Shown: positions 1 to 7,425 of the stretch, piece after piece
How the letters are laid out: each line of letters opens with the position of its first letter
Numbering within the stretch: the stretch's first letter is position 1
Origin: Vulcanimicrobiota bacterium
GTDB taxonomy: Bacteria > Vulcanimicrobiota > Vulcanimicrobiia > Vulcanimicrobiales > Vulcanimicrobiaceae
Assembly (NCBI GenBank): GCA_003155175.1
Contig: PMFP01000029.1
Span: 1-26,496 of the forward strand
Reading direction: 5' to 3'
Length of the DNA stretch: 26,496 bases
The notes under the pieces: model-generated
What the model was told of the DNA's origin: nothing
Databases searched by the model: none
Seen by the model: only the letters and a program-made list of their open reading frames with translations
Made by a program: the position numbers and the translations under genes

Positions 1-26
1 ACGCGCAAGAACTCGTAGTACGCCAC
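1..26 (-). CDS. Start of an unidentified protein, probably ABC permease (partial)
   Basis: Only eight codons are visible (V/M-A-Y-Y-E-F-L-R) before the window ends. The GTG start at 26..24 is supported by a GGAGG ribosome-binding site at 37..33, spaced six bases away and overlapping the end of the upstream ABC ATPase gene; the two genes are separated by a single base. GntR/YtrA-type ABC operons usually carry the permease right after the ATPase, so a permease is the likely product. That identity rests on context only; the residues themselves are not diagnostic. Confidence 0.45.
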
Positions 27-27
27 G

Positions 28-933
28 TTAGGCCTCCACTAGATCGGCGGTCGACGACGCCGGGGCGACGGCGTCGAAGAAAATGTCTTCCAAATCGAGA
101 TCCACGACGCGCACGCCCGCAGCGCCGCCTGCCGACATGGCTTCGGCGATCGCGGCGGCGTCGCCGGACACGAACGCGCGCAAGATGCGGCCGTTGCGCT
201 CGACGCGGCGGACGTGCGGGTTTCCGTTCAGCGCGGCGACGGTCGCGCTGTCGTCGGGCATGATGCCTTCGACGATCTTGCGATCGGCTTTCAGATCGTC
301 TACCATGCCCTCGAGCGCGAGGCGGCCGTCTTTCATGATCGCGATGCGTTCGGCGGCGCGCTCCACGTGGCCGACCTGGTGCGACGAGAACACGACGGTG
401 TTTCCACTCGCCGCTTCGTTTACGATGAGATTGAGGACCGTTCGCTGGTTGACGGGGTCGAGGCCGCTGGTCGGCTCGTCGAGCACCAGCACTTCGGCGG
501 AGCGCGAAAAGGCGAGGGCGACCGCAACCGCCGTGCGCATGCCCTTGGAAAGTTTGCCGGTCTTACGCCGCAGGTCGGGAATGCCGAAGCCTTTGACGAG
601 TTCGCGCGCGCGGTCCGCGTCGAACTTCGAGTAGGCGCGGCGCTGCATCTCGATGTGTTCGGCGACGCTCATCCCCTCATAGAGCACGCTGCGTTCGGGA
701 ACGTAGGCGATGCGATCGAGCACCGCGGGAGAGAACGTCTGATCGGAAAAGCGCGTCGTGCCGCCGTCGGGGCGCACCAGGCCGAGCATGCATTTGAACG
801 TCGTGGTCTTGCCGGCGCCGTTGGGCCCCAGCAAGCCGAAGACGCTGCCTTGCGGAATCGAAAGCGTAAGGTCGTCGAGCGCCACGAAGGCGCCGTACGT
901 CTTGCGAAGGTGGTCGATCGTGATCGCGTTCAT
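28..933 (-). CDS. ABC transporter ATP-binding protein (YtrB/BcrA-like)
   Basis: Nucleotide-binding subunit of an ABC transporter, 301 aa, a normal length for this group. Visible motifs in order: Walker A GPNGAGKTT near residues 36-44, a degenerate Q-loop region (YVPER, about 78-82), the signature LSKGM at 128-132, Walker B VLVLDEP at 148-154, D-loop SGLDP and the H-loop His near 185. The C-terminal 100 residues form the regulatory extension common in BcrA/YtrB ATPases. The start overlaps the stop of the GntR regulator by four bases (ATGA), so translation is coupled. With a YtrA-type regulator upstream, the substrate is likely to be lipid-, bacitracin- or cell-envelope-related, but nothing in the sequence fixes it. 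Confidence 0.9.
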   Translation of the reverse strand: MNAITIDHLRKTYGAFVALDDLTLSIPQGSVFGLLGPNGAGKTTTFKCMLGLVRPDGGTTRFSDQTFSPAVLDRIAYVPERSVLYEGMSVAEHIEMQRRAYSKFDADRARELVKGFGIPDLRRKTGKLSKGMRTAVAVALAFSRSAEVLVLDEPTSGLDPVNQRTVLNLIVNEAASGNTVVFSSHQVGHVERAAERIAIMKDGRLALEGMVDDLKADRKIVEGIMPDDSATVAALNGNPHVRRVERNGRILRAFVSGDAAAIAEAMSAGGAAGVRVVDLDLEDIFFDAVAPASSTADLVEA

Positions 934-1328
934 GATTTCTCCGGATACCAGCGGTCGAGAATGCCGTGAATCAGCGAGGTGGTCTCCGCGCGCGACAGGC
1001 CGAGCGACATCGCCTCGCGGATCGCGGACTCGAGCGCGCTTTGCGCGACGTCGCCGGCGGCGGCCTTGACGCTGGCTTCGGCGCCGTCGCCGCGCACGAA
1101 GGATCCGCGTCCGGGCGAAGTCTCGATGACCCCGTCCCTTTCCAGGTCCCGGTAGCAGCGGGCGACGGTGTTGGGGTTGATGGTGAGGTCGAGCGCCAGC
1201 TGTTTGACGGTCGGCAGCCGTTCCGCGGGCCGTAATACCCCAAGCGCCACCGAGCGCTTGATTTGCTCGATGAGCTGGAGGTAGATGGGGACGCCGCTGC
1301 GCGCGTCAACGCTGAGGACGATCGGCAT
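930..1328 (-). CDS. GntR-family transcriptional regulator, YtrA subfamily
   Basis: 132-aa short GntR protein. The N-terminal winged helix-turn-helix is clear: RLPTVKQLALDL followed by NPNTVARCYRDLERDGVIE at about 38-69 and the wing GRGSFV at 73-78. Only a short helical C-terminus follows instead of a ligand-binding domain, which defines the YtrA subfamily, usually an autorepressor of an ABC transporter operon. It lies between a 39-codon ORF (six-base gap) and the ABC ATPase (ATGA overlap). It has no good ribosome-binding site of its own, so it is probably translated by coupling to the small ORF. The likely operator is the palindrome at 1493-1508. Confidence 0.9.
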   Translation of the reverse strand: MPIVLSVDARSGVPIYLQLIEQIKRSVALGVLRPAERLPTVKQLALDLTINPNTVARCYRDLERDGVIETSPGRGSFVRGDGAEASVKAAAGDVAQSALESAIREAMSLGLSRAETTSLIHGILDRWYPEKS

Positions 1329-1334
1329 CGCGCT

Positions 1335-1454
1335 CTAGAACTTGACGCCCCAACCCTGGAAGATGGCCGTCTGGGGGCCTTCCGGCAGCCGGACGCGCGT
1401 CGTGCGCAGGTCGCGGCCCTGTTCGGCTTCGTGATGGCGTGGCTTGCGTGTCAT
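1335..1454 (-). CDS. 39-aa small ORF leading the GntR-ABC operon
   Basis: A complete ORF of 39 codons with ATG at 1454..1452 and stop TAG at 1337..1335. It has one of the best ribosome-binding sites in the window: AAGGAG at 1466..1461, six bases from ATG. The product is polar and basic in its first half (MTRKPRHHEAEQGRDLRTTR) and ends with the hydrophobic/aromatic TAIFQGWGVKF. There is no signal peptide or membrane segment. It is the first ORF after the predicted operon promoter and ends six bases before the GntR start. It could be a true small protein, or a leader ORF that couples translation to the repressor gene. I do not recognise a family. Confidence 0.6.
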   Translation of the reverse strand: MTRKPRHHEAEQGRDLRTTRVRLPEGPQTAIFQGWGVKF

Positions 1455-1492
1455 GGGTCTCTCCTTCGGAGTCTAGCACTAACAGACTGTTG

Positions 1493-1508
1493 TACTAGTA
1501 CACTAGTA
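1493..1508. promoter_or_regulatory. Palindromic operator of the GntR operon
   Basis: TACTAGTACACTAGTA is an inverted repeat with two perfect 7-base arms (TACTAGT / ACTAGTA) around a two-base centre. It lies in an AT-rich island in otherwise GC-rich sequence and covers the predicted -10 and transcription start of the minus-strand promoter. This is where a YtrA-type autorepressor would bind. Assignment to this regulator is an inference from position and symmetry. Confidence 0.6.
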
Positions 1509-1536
1509 TATTAGCGAAGCTCACCCCCGGCGTCAA
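1505..1536 (-). promoter_or_regulatory. Predicted sigma-70-type promoter of the GntR-ABC operon
   Basis: On the minus strand, TTGACG (1536..1531) is followed after 17 bases by TAATAT (1513..1508); an alternative -10, TATACT, is at 1510..1505. The start of transcription would fall near 1501, leaving a leader of about 47 bases before the 39-codon ORF. The palindrome 1493-1508 overlaps the -10 and start site. Confidence 0.5.
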
Positions 1537-1631
1537 CCCCCGGCGCAGAAATATTTTCCGGCACGCCTGGCCCCGTCTTCCAAGGCTTCGCCCCGGCAGG
1601 AAGCCTCGGCCGGATTCTCCCATGACTGGGC
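1537..1631. other. Intergenic region before the M48-RDD gene
   Basis: GC-rich stretch between the leftward GntR promoter and the rightward M48-like gene. It holds a short inverted repeat, AGGCTT (1583-1588) with AAGCCT (1601-1606), enclosing 12 bases. I see no convincing plus-strand promoter or ribosome-binding site, so the start of the next gene is uncertain. Confidence 0.4.
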
Positions 1632-3104
1632 GTGGTCGAACTGTTCGATGGCCCCGGCTCGCTGCGCCATCCCACCGAGCGCCTCGCCTTCTGGCTCACG
1701 CTCCCGCTCGCCATACCGGCCGCCCTCGTGGTCGCGTTCGTGCTGCACGAGTCCATCGGGGCCTCCCAGGTCGCGCTCTTCATCGTCGCGGCCATGATCT
1801 ACGTGACCCTCGCGCGCGGACGCCTCTTGGGAACCAGCGTGCAGGTGCACGAGAACCAATATCCGCGCGTCTTCGCCATCGTCAAGCGCGCGTGCGCGGC
1901 GCTAGACATTCCCATGCCGGCGATCTTCGTGCGCGACGACAACAACGTTCCGGTCGCGGCGCTGGGCTTCGGCGATCCCTACGCCCTGGTGCTATCGACG
2001 AAGTGGATCGAGACGTTCCGCGACGACGAACTGGCGTTTATGATCGGCAAGGAGCTCGGCCACATCGCCTCGGGCCACACGCGCTATCTCTCGTTGCTCA
2101 GCGTCAACGGCAACGAGAACCCATTGATCGCGTTCGTCTTCGGCCCTTGGCTTCGACGCTGCACCTACACGTGCGACAAAGTCGGACTGCTCTGTTGCGA
2201 CTCGCTCGACGCGGCCATGCGCGCGATCAGCGTCGCGAACTTTCACGAGTTCGCGCGCGCGATCGATCGCGAGATCTTCGCGCAGCAGACGGCGGAGATC
2301 AACTCCGATTCGGTCCTGCGCTGGGGGGCCTGGCTCGGCAGCGAGCCCTACGCCACGACGCGCATCGCCTCGCTGCGCGAGTTTCTCGCTTCTCCGTCAT
2401 ACGAGCAGGCCAAGGCGATCTTCGTTCAAGATGCCGAGTCCGAACCGCCCGCGCTCGCCGCTCCCGGCACCGGCACGGTACAGGTGCGCGACTGCGCCGG
2501 GTGGTGGAGGCGCTTCGCGGCTTTTAGCATCGACGCGATCGTCGTCGCGGCGATCATCGGGGCGTCCGGCGGGGACGTCGTCAACGTGCACGTCGACAAG
2601 AAAGCCGCCGCCCATCGTCCCGGCGTCACGTTTAGCAGCAATCTCAACTCGATCGCGGGCAAACCGTCGCATTCGCCATCGCCGTCGCCGTCGCCGAGCG
2701 CGTCCGCCGCCCCCGACGCGGTGGACGTGGGGCCGGTCGTCATCACCAACGGAAGCGGCGTCTCGGTTCCCTCGTTCGACTCATTCGTCGACGACGTCAT
2801 CGACCGGTCGAAGAGTTTTTCGTTCTTTTTCTATCTGGCCGTCTATCTCGCGCTTCTCGTAGCCGTAGCGGGACAGACGTTCGGCATGACCATCGCGGGG
2901 CTGCGCGTCGTCACGCCGGACTTCAAACGCCCCACGGTCTGGCGCGTCATCTGGCGCTACGTCGTCGTCTTCTTTGCTTGGTGGCTCATCGCCATTCTCA
3001 GCATTTTCTGGCGGCGCATTTTGCTGCACGACCGCCTCAGCGGCACGCGCGTGGTCAAAGTGGAGCGGGCGCTCGCGCGGGTGGCGGCTCGGACGGCGGA
3101 GTAG
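1632..3104 (+). CDS. M48-like (probably inactive) peptidase fused to RDD membrane domain
   Basis: 490 aa from GTG 1632; the frame is closed by TGA at 1623, so the start lies between there and the first membrane helix. There are two hydrophobic segments at about 20-40 and 47-61. An M48-type core follows, with the zinc motif region IGKELGHIASGH at 138-149 and CDKVGLL at 181-187. M48 enzymes have HExxH plus a downstream Glu. Here the first His is Lys140 and the Glu four residues before Asp182 is Thr178, while Glu141 and His144 remain, so catalysis is doubtful. After a Ser-Pro repeat linker (347-358) comes an RDD domain: WRRFAAFSID at 292-301, a membrane helix about 397-414, GQTFGMTIAGLRVV, further helices about 440-458, and LHDRLSGTRVV. 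Likely a membrane protein; the role is unknown. Confidence 0.8.
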   Translation: MVELFDGPGSLRHPTERLAFWLTLPLAIPAALVVAFVLHESIGASQVALFIVAAMIYVTLARGRLLGTSVQVHENQYPRVFAIVKRACAALDIPMPAIFVRDDNNVPVAALGFGDPYALVLSTKWIETFRDDELAFMIGKELGHIASGHTRYLSLLSVNGNENPLIAFVFGPWLRRCTYTCDKVGLLCCDSLDAAMRAISVANFHEFARAIDREIFAQQTAEINSDSVLRWGAWLGSEPYATTRIASLREFLASPSYEQAKAIFVQDAESEPPALAAPGTGTVQVRDCAGWWRRFAAFSIDAIVVAAIIGASGGDVVNVHVDKKAAAHRPGVTFSSNLNSIAGKPSHSPSPSPSPSASAAPDAVDVGPVVITNGSGVSVPSFDSFVDDVIDRSKSFSFFFYLAVYLALLVAVAGQTFGMTIAGLRVVTPDFKRPTVWRVIWRYVVVFFAWWLIAILSIFWRRILLHDRLSGTRVVKVERALARVAARTAE

Positions 3105-3534
3105 GCTGGACCTCGAGCGCGTTGCCGGCGCGCGCGAGATAGTTGTAGAGACCGATCGCAGCGACGATCTCGACGATCTCTCCCGCGTCGAAATGCCTCT
3201 CCAAATCCGCGCGCACCGCGGGCGGCAAGCCGCGCGGTTCGCGGGTGAGCGCCACGGTTGCGGCTAAGACGCCCCGCTCGGACGGCGAGAAGCGTTCGCT
3301 CCGCGCGAATTCGCCCAATTCGTCGAGCGTCGCGCGATCCACGCCGATCCGCTGCGCGATCTCTTCGTGCGCGCACGTGCAGTACTCGCAGGCACACAAC
3401 CACGCCACCATGAGCGCGCACAGCTCTTTCGTTCGGCGCGCTACGGTTCCGTTCGCGGCGACTTCGTCGAGGTGGCGCGCCAGCGTCCGCGCGATCTGCG
3501 GCCGGGCGCCGAGCGCTTCGAACAGAGGGTCCAT
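3055..3534 (-). CDS. Carboxymuconolactone decarboxylase/AhpD-like protein
   Basis: 159 aa. The AhpD-type redox motif is present: Cys49-Glu-Tyr-Cys52 followed by His56 (CEYCTCAH), the CxxC(x3)H arrangement used by AhpD-like alkylhydroperoxidases. An additional Cys54 lies inside the motif. The helical fold around it (TKELCALMVAWLCAC, then EEIAQRIGVDRATLDELGEF) is typical. Such proteins reduce peroxides or carry out related disulfide chemistry in the cytoplasm. It starts 12 bases after the winged-helix/TPR regulator on the same strand and is probably cotranscribed with it. Its last 50 bases overlap the 3' end of the convergent M48-RDD gene. Confidence 0.85.
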   Translation of the reverse strand: MDPLFEALGARPQIARTLARHLDEVAANGTVARRTKELCALMVAWLCACEYCTCAHEEIAQRIGVDRATLDELGEFARSERFSPSERGVLAATVALTREPRGLPPAVRADLERHFDAGEIVEIVAAIGLYNYLARAGNALEVQPTPPSEPPPARAPAPL

Positions 3535-3546
3535 TTCTCGCAGCCC

Positions 3547-4959
3547 CTACGCCGGACGGTTCGCGGGCCGCCCGCCGTAGCCGAGCGATCCGCGCAGCGC
3601 GTCGAAGCGTGAGTCGTTTGCGATCTGCATGCGCAAGAAAGCGTTGGGCATGCGGCGCAGCCAGGACAGCGCGCCGCGGCGCTCTCCCACGGCCGCCAGC
3701 GCGAGCGCGAGATCGTCGGGTTGTACGACGTGCGCGTGAGACTGCGCGACCGCCAGGACCCGGCGCGCCTTGGCGTACTCGCGCTCGCGCGCGTAGACGG
3801 CGGCGAGCAGCGCGTCGGCATCCGCGCGACAATCCGCGCAGCTCGCGGCATACCGCTCGAACGCATCCACGGCGCGCCCGTACGAACCCTGCGCTTCGTA
3901 TGCGAGCCCGATCGACTGCCACACGTCGGTCCGGCCCGGATCCAGATCGAGCGTCTGGCGTCCGTACGCGATCGCGTCGTCGTAGTGCCGCGCCAGATAG
4001 GCGGCGCCGCTCAGCCACGCGGTCGTGGATACCGAGAGCGGATCGAGATCGGCGGCCGTGCGCAGCTCGCGCAACGCCCCATCCAGCTCTCCGCGCTCGA
4101 GCATCGCGATCCCCTGCCATTCGTGCGAGGACGCGTCCGTCGGATCGAGCGCGATCGCACGCGCGAGATCGGCCGCCGCTTCGCGCGAACGATCCAGGTT
4201 CATCGCGACGACGGCCAGGGCGCCGTACGCCTGTCCCGACGCCGGATCCAGCGAAAGCGCGACGCGCGCTTCGGCCTTGGCGCGCGAAAAATAGATCTTC
4301 GCCGGCAAATTGCCGTAGCGGTAGTCGCCCATGATCGCGTATGCGGACGCCAGCGCCGCGTGACCCTTCGCGGCGCGCGGATCCGACGCGATCACGCGCT
4401 TGAAGTACTCGACGCTGCGCGCGACGCCGGCGGCCGTACGCTGATTCCAGTAGTAATGTCCGATCGCGTAGAGGCGGGCGCCCGACGCCGAGAGCTGCGG
4501 GGCGGACGTTTGCGTCCGCTGCGCGCGCAACGCGAATGCCGTGCCCCCCGCCGCGAGGACGGCGACCAGCAGCGCCGCGACGACGGCGTAACCGGCAGGG
4601 ACCCACGACCGGTTTCCCGCCGCTCTCGCAGCCGCCGGCGCTAACCCTTCGGAGACGGTCACGGCCGCGCGAAAGCGGTAGCCGCGTCGCGGAATCGTTT
4701 CGATGGCGCCGGCGTCCCAGCGGTCGCGAAGGATCTTTCGCAGCACGTAGATGTTTTGCGCGAGATTAGCCTCCTCGACGAACCCCTCGGGCCAAATGCG
4801 ATCCAGCATGGCGGCCTTGGTCACGACGTCGCCCGCGCGCTCGACGAGGGCAAGCAGCGTCTCGACGACCTTTGGACCGATGGAGACCGGTTCCGCGCCT
4901 TCGAGCAAGATCAATCGATCGGCATCCAGGTGGAAGGGTCCGAAGGCATATACGCTCAT
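3547..4959 (-). CDS. CadC-like transmembrane winged-helix regulator with TPR domain
   Basis: 470 aa. Residues 1-100 are an OmpR/PhoB-type winged-helix DNA-binding domain (FGPFHLD near the start, GPKVVETLLALVERAGDVVT, LRKILRDR, IETIPRRGYRF at 86-96). A single membrane helix follows at about 121-145. The rest is made of repeated Ala-rich helical pairs typical of TPR (for example AKGHAALASAYAIMGDY, ASGQAYGALAVVAMNLD). There is no receiver domain, so it resembles CadC/ToxR-like one-component membrane regulators with an outward-facing or protein-binding TPR sensor. It is divergent from the DUF5916 gene, a likely target, and upstream of the AhpD-like gene. The signal is unknown. Confidence 0.88.
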   Translation of the reverse strand: MSVYAFGPFHLDADRLILLEGAEPVSIGPKVVETLLALVERAGDVVTKAAMLDRIWPEGFVEEANLAQNIYVLRKILRDRWDAGAIETIPRRGYRFRAAVTVSEGLAPAAARAAGNRSWVPAGYAVVAALLVAVLAAGGTAFALRAQRTQTSAPQLSASGARLYAIGHYYWNQRTAAGVARSVEYFKRVIASDPRAAKGHAALASAYAIMGDYRYGNLPAKIYFSRAKAEARVALSLDPASGQAYGALAVVAMNLDRSREAAADLARAIALDPTDASSHEWQGIAMLERGELDGALRELRTAADLDPLSVSTTAWLSGAAYLARHYDDAIAYGRQTLDLDPGRTDVWQSIGLAYEAQGSYGRAVDAFERYAASCADCRADADALLAAVYAREREYAKARRVLAVAQSHAHVVQPDDLALALAAVGERRGALSWLRRMPNAFLRMQIANDSRFDALRGSLGYGGRPANRPA

Positions 4960-4991
4960 AGGAACACCCCGAGTGCTAAGAATCTTTTGAT

Positions 4992-5009
4992 GGCCGTTTT
5001 AGGACGGCC
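4992..5009. promoter_or_regulatory. Inverted repeat in the regulator/DUF5916 divergent gap
   Basis: GGCCGT and ACGGCC form perfect six-base arms separated by TTTAGG. They lie in the 81-base gap between the CadC-like regulator and the DUF5916 gene. It may be an operator or an RNA hairpin in the 5' leader of the DUF5916 gene. It is short and GC-rich, so chance cannot be excluded. Confidence 0.3.
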
Positions 5010-5040
5010 GGCGGTGCCCTGCGCCACGCTATCGGGTGGC

Positions 5041-7290
5041 ATGAGGCGCGCGCTCGTTTCTATGGTCTGTACGTTCGCCGCGGCGGCGAGTTTCACGCTG
5101 CCCGCACGTGCCGCCGTGAACCGCGATTTCTCGTTCCCCGTAGTACGTGCCGCTCACCCGCTAGCGCTCGACCCGAGCCTGGCCGATCCGGCGTGGCAGG
5201 CGGGCAAAGTTCCGGACGGCGGAAGCCCGTGGCAGGACGTGACCACCCGCGGCCCCGCCCCGCACGCGACGACGGCCTATCTGCTGTATGACGATCACTA
5301 TCTGTATGTTGCTTTCCAGGCCGAACAAGCGGGCACGCCGATTCTCGCCACGCAATCCACCAACGAGAGCGGCTTCGGCATCGACGACTTCGTCGGCGTC
5401 GCGCTCGACCCGAGCGGAACGGGAACCCAAGCGTATTTCTTCGAGACGACGCCCCGCGGCATTCGCTACGAGCAGGCCAGCGAAAACACGCGCTACCGCC
5501 CGTACTGGCAAGCTGCCGCTGCGAGCGACCCGGCCGGCGGAAAGTGGACCGCCGTCATGATCGTACCGCTCGCCGACCTGCGCATCCGCCCCGGCGCCCA
5601 CCAATCCTGGCGTGTCAATTTCGTTCGCCAAGTCGCCGCGAAGGGCGAGCACTACAGCTGGGCATACGACGGCATCATGCAAGACGCCGGCGCCGGCAAT
5701 TGGCCGGTCTTTACCGATGCGCGGTTTTGGGCTCAAGCCACCGGGTTCACGTTCAACGGCCTGGCCAACGCCCGGCCAAAGCCTCGACTCGACGTCTTCG
5801 GTGCGCTCAGCGCCGGCGCGGATCGCCACCTCTTCCAGCAAGCCAACGGCACCTTCGCAGCCGAACCTGCGCGCCCGGCCGGCTTCGACCTGAGCGTTCC
5901 GATCACGCAGACCATCAATTTCGTCGGGACCTTGCATCCGGATTTTTCCAACGTCGAAATCGACCAGGAAACCATCGCGCCGCAAGAGTTCCGGCGGCAG
6001 GTCCTCGAGTACCGGCCGTTCTTTTCGCAGGGCGCGAATTATCTGGAACCCGTGGCGAACGGCGCCAACAGCGGCAGCGTCCTGGGGGCGCCCAATCTGG
6101 TCTTTTACTCACCCGACATCGGGCCGTTTGAAAGCGGCGAGAAGGTCGAAGGCACGTTCGGCAATCAAAGCTTTGCCGCGCTCACCTTTCACGGATACGA
6201 CGTGACGACGAACACCCCGTTCGACGACGCCGCGTTCGGGTACCAGCACGCGCTCGGCGATCATTCGTTCATTTATTGGGCGGACGGCGTGCTCGCGCAT
6301 CACGGAAGCCAGGGCGACGACACGACGATCGAAACGGGCGTCGCCGGACGCAACAACAAGAGCGGATTCGTCTGGGCGTTCAACCACGACTTCGAAAACG
6401 GAACCTGGGTGCCGCAAGGCTCTGCGACGAGCACCAACGGTTTTGTGGACGTTCACAAACCTAACTACGAAGTGCTCGCCGGTTATCTCGACATCGCGCC
6501 CAACTACAATCCGATCGACGGCTACACCGCGAACTCGGACATTCGCGGGCCCGAGGGCTTCGTGAATTTCAGCGGAAGCACGAAATCGCTCAAGAACTGG
6601 AACCTATTTGTCGGCGGAGATCGCTTCATGGACGACTCCGGAGCGATCCATCAGACCGACACGCAAATCGGTTTCAACGCCGCGTTCAAGAATGGGTTCT
6701 CGATCGACGGCCTCGGACCGGACGTCGGCCTGCTCCGCGAGTACGGGATTCCGGCCGGTCCGGGTTGCACGGGCGCGATCGTGGGAGAGTCGTCCTTCAC
6801 CGGCTATCCCTGTTACAAGGACGGCGTCACCAATCGGTTCAACCTGTTCGCGGTTCCGATCGGCTACGGCGACGGCACGCCCACGCCGATCGACGCCGAC
6901 GCATCGTGGGGTCCGTACGGCACCAACTACCAGCACCTGTATTCCGTAACCACGACGCGCCCGTTCGGTCACAAGGTCGTCCTGGGACTGGAGTACGACG
7001 GCTCGCTGCAGCGCGCGTTCTCGAACGGAGAGCTCAACTCGCAATGGTTGCGCCGGGTCTCGATCGGATATCAAGCCACGGCCGACAGCGCGTTCACGCT
7101 CGGACTTCGCGACATCAACGGGACCGGCGGCTTCTCGACGCCGGGACTCAACTTCTCGGCGGGATACGCCGCTCGCTTGCACGGCGGCGACGAACTGTAC
7201 GTGAACTGGGGAACGCCGGCGGCGAACGCGACGCTCGATCGCTTGATCGTCAAGTTCGTCTTTCACACGGGCGCGGAGAGCGGCACCTAG
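5041..7290 (+). CDS. Secreted CBM9-like/DUF5916 protein, predicted outer-membrane barrel
   Basis: 749 aa from ATG 5041. This start gives a signal peptide (MRRALVSMVCTFAAAASFTL, cleavage after PARA). The frame is open back to 4756, but that part is antisense to the regulator gene and has no export signal. An N-terminal carbohydrate-binding-module-9-like domain covers roughly 30-200: LDPSLADPAWQ, then YLLYDDHYLYVAFQAEQ, then GIDDFVGVALDP. The DUF5916 region follows, with the diagnostic stretch FSNVEIDQETIAPQEFR and YRPFFSQGANYL, and then alternating beta-strand sequence to the C-terminus as in outer-membrane barrels. The function of DUF5916 is not established. Transport or binding of a glycan or peptide at the outer membrane is plausible. 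The neighbouring divergent CadC-like protein probably regulates it. Confidence 0.85.
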   Translation: MRRALVSMVCTFAAAASFTLPARAAVNRDFSFPVVRAAHPLALDPSLADPAWQAGKVPDGGSPWQDVTTRGPAPHATTAYLLYDDHYLYVAFQAEQAGTPILATQSTNESGFGIDDFVGVALDPSGTGTQAYFFETTPRGIRYEQASENTRYRPYWQAAAASDPAGGKWTAVMIVPLADLRIRPGAHQSWRVNFVRQVAAKGEHYSWAYDGIMQDAGAGNWPVFTDARFWAQATGFTFNGLANARPKPRLDVFGALSAGADRHLFQQANGTFAAEPARPAGFDLSVPITQTINFVGTLHPDFSNVEIDQETIAPQEFRRQVLEYRPFFSQGANYLEPVANGANSGSVLGAPNLVFYSPDIGPFESGEKVEGTFGNQSFAALTFHGYDVTTNTPFDDAAFGYQHALGDHSFIYWADGVLAHHGSQGDDTTIETGVAGRNNKSGFVWAFNHDFENGTWVPQGSATSTNGFVDVHKPNYEVLAGYLDIAPNYNPIDGYTANSDIRGPEGFVNFSGSTKSLKNWNLFVGGDRFMDDSGAIHQTDTQIGFNAAFKNGFSIDGLGPDVGLLREYGIPAGPGCTGAIVGESSFTGYPCYKDGVTNRFNLFAVPIGYGDGTPTPIDADASWGPYGTNYQHLYSVTTTRPFGHKVVLGLEYDGSLQRAFSNGELNSQWLRRVSIGYQATADSAFTLGLRDINGTGGFSTPGLNFSAGYAARLHGGDELYVNWGTPAANATLDRLIVKFVFHTGAESGT

Positions 7291-7307
7291 GCGCGCCGTC
7301 GGCGCGC
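7291..7307 (+). terminator. Hairpin after the DUF5916 gene
   Basis: GCGCGCC-GTC-GGCGCGC is a perfect seven-base stem starting right after the stop codon. It has no U-tract, so it would be a non-canonical terminator or an mRNA 3'-end-stabilising hairpin. Confidence 0.4.
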
Positions 7308-7388
7308 ATCCGTCACACGCACGCACCGTGTCTCGTTTCTCGCATCGGGGATCGACGTTGTCCTCCACCGACGGAGTCCCCGTGACGC

Positions 7389-7415
7389 GAGGGGGCGGCC
7401 ATGCGCCGCCTCCTC
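7389..7415 (-). terminator. Hairpin after the aldo/keto reductase gene
   Basis: An 11-base stem (7389-7399 with 7405-7415, one imperfect pair) with a five-base loop, ten bases beyond the stop of the leftward aldo/keto reductase gene. No U-run follows. It probably marks the end of the 10536-7426 operon. Confidence 0.4.
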
Positions 7416-7425
7416 ACGTCTTCGG

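Noticed and set aside
2957..4606. A 549-codon minus-strand open frame.
   Set aside because: It lies across the winged-helix/TPR and AhpD-like genes in another frame, is extremely Arg-rich and has no recognisable motif.
4756..5040. N-terminal extension of the DUF5916 protein.
   Set aside because: It is antisense to the regulator's DNA-binding domain; the ATG at 5041 gives a proper signal peptide.
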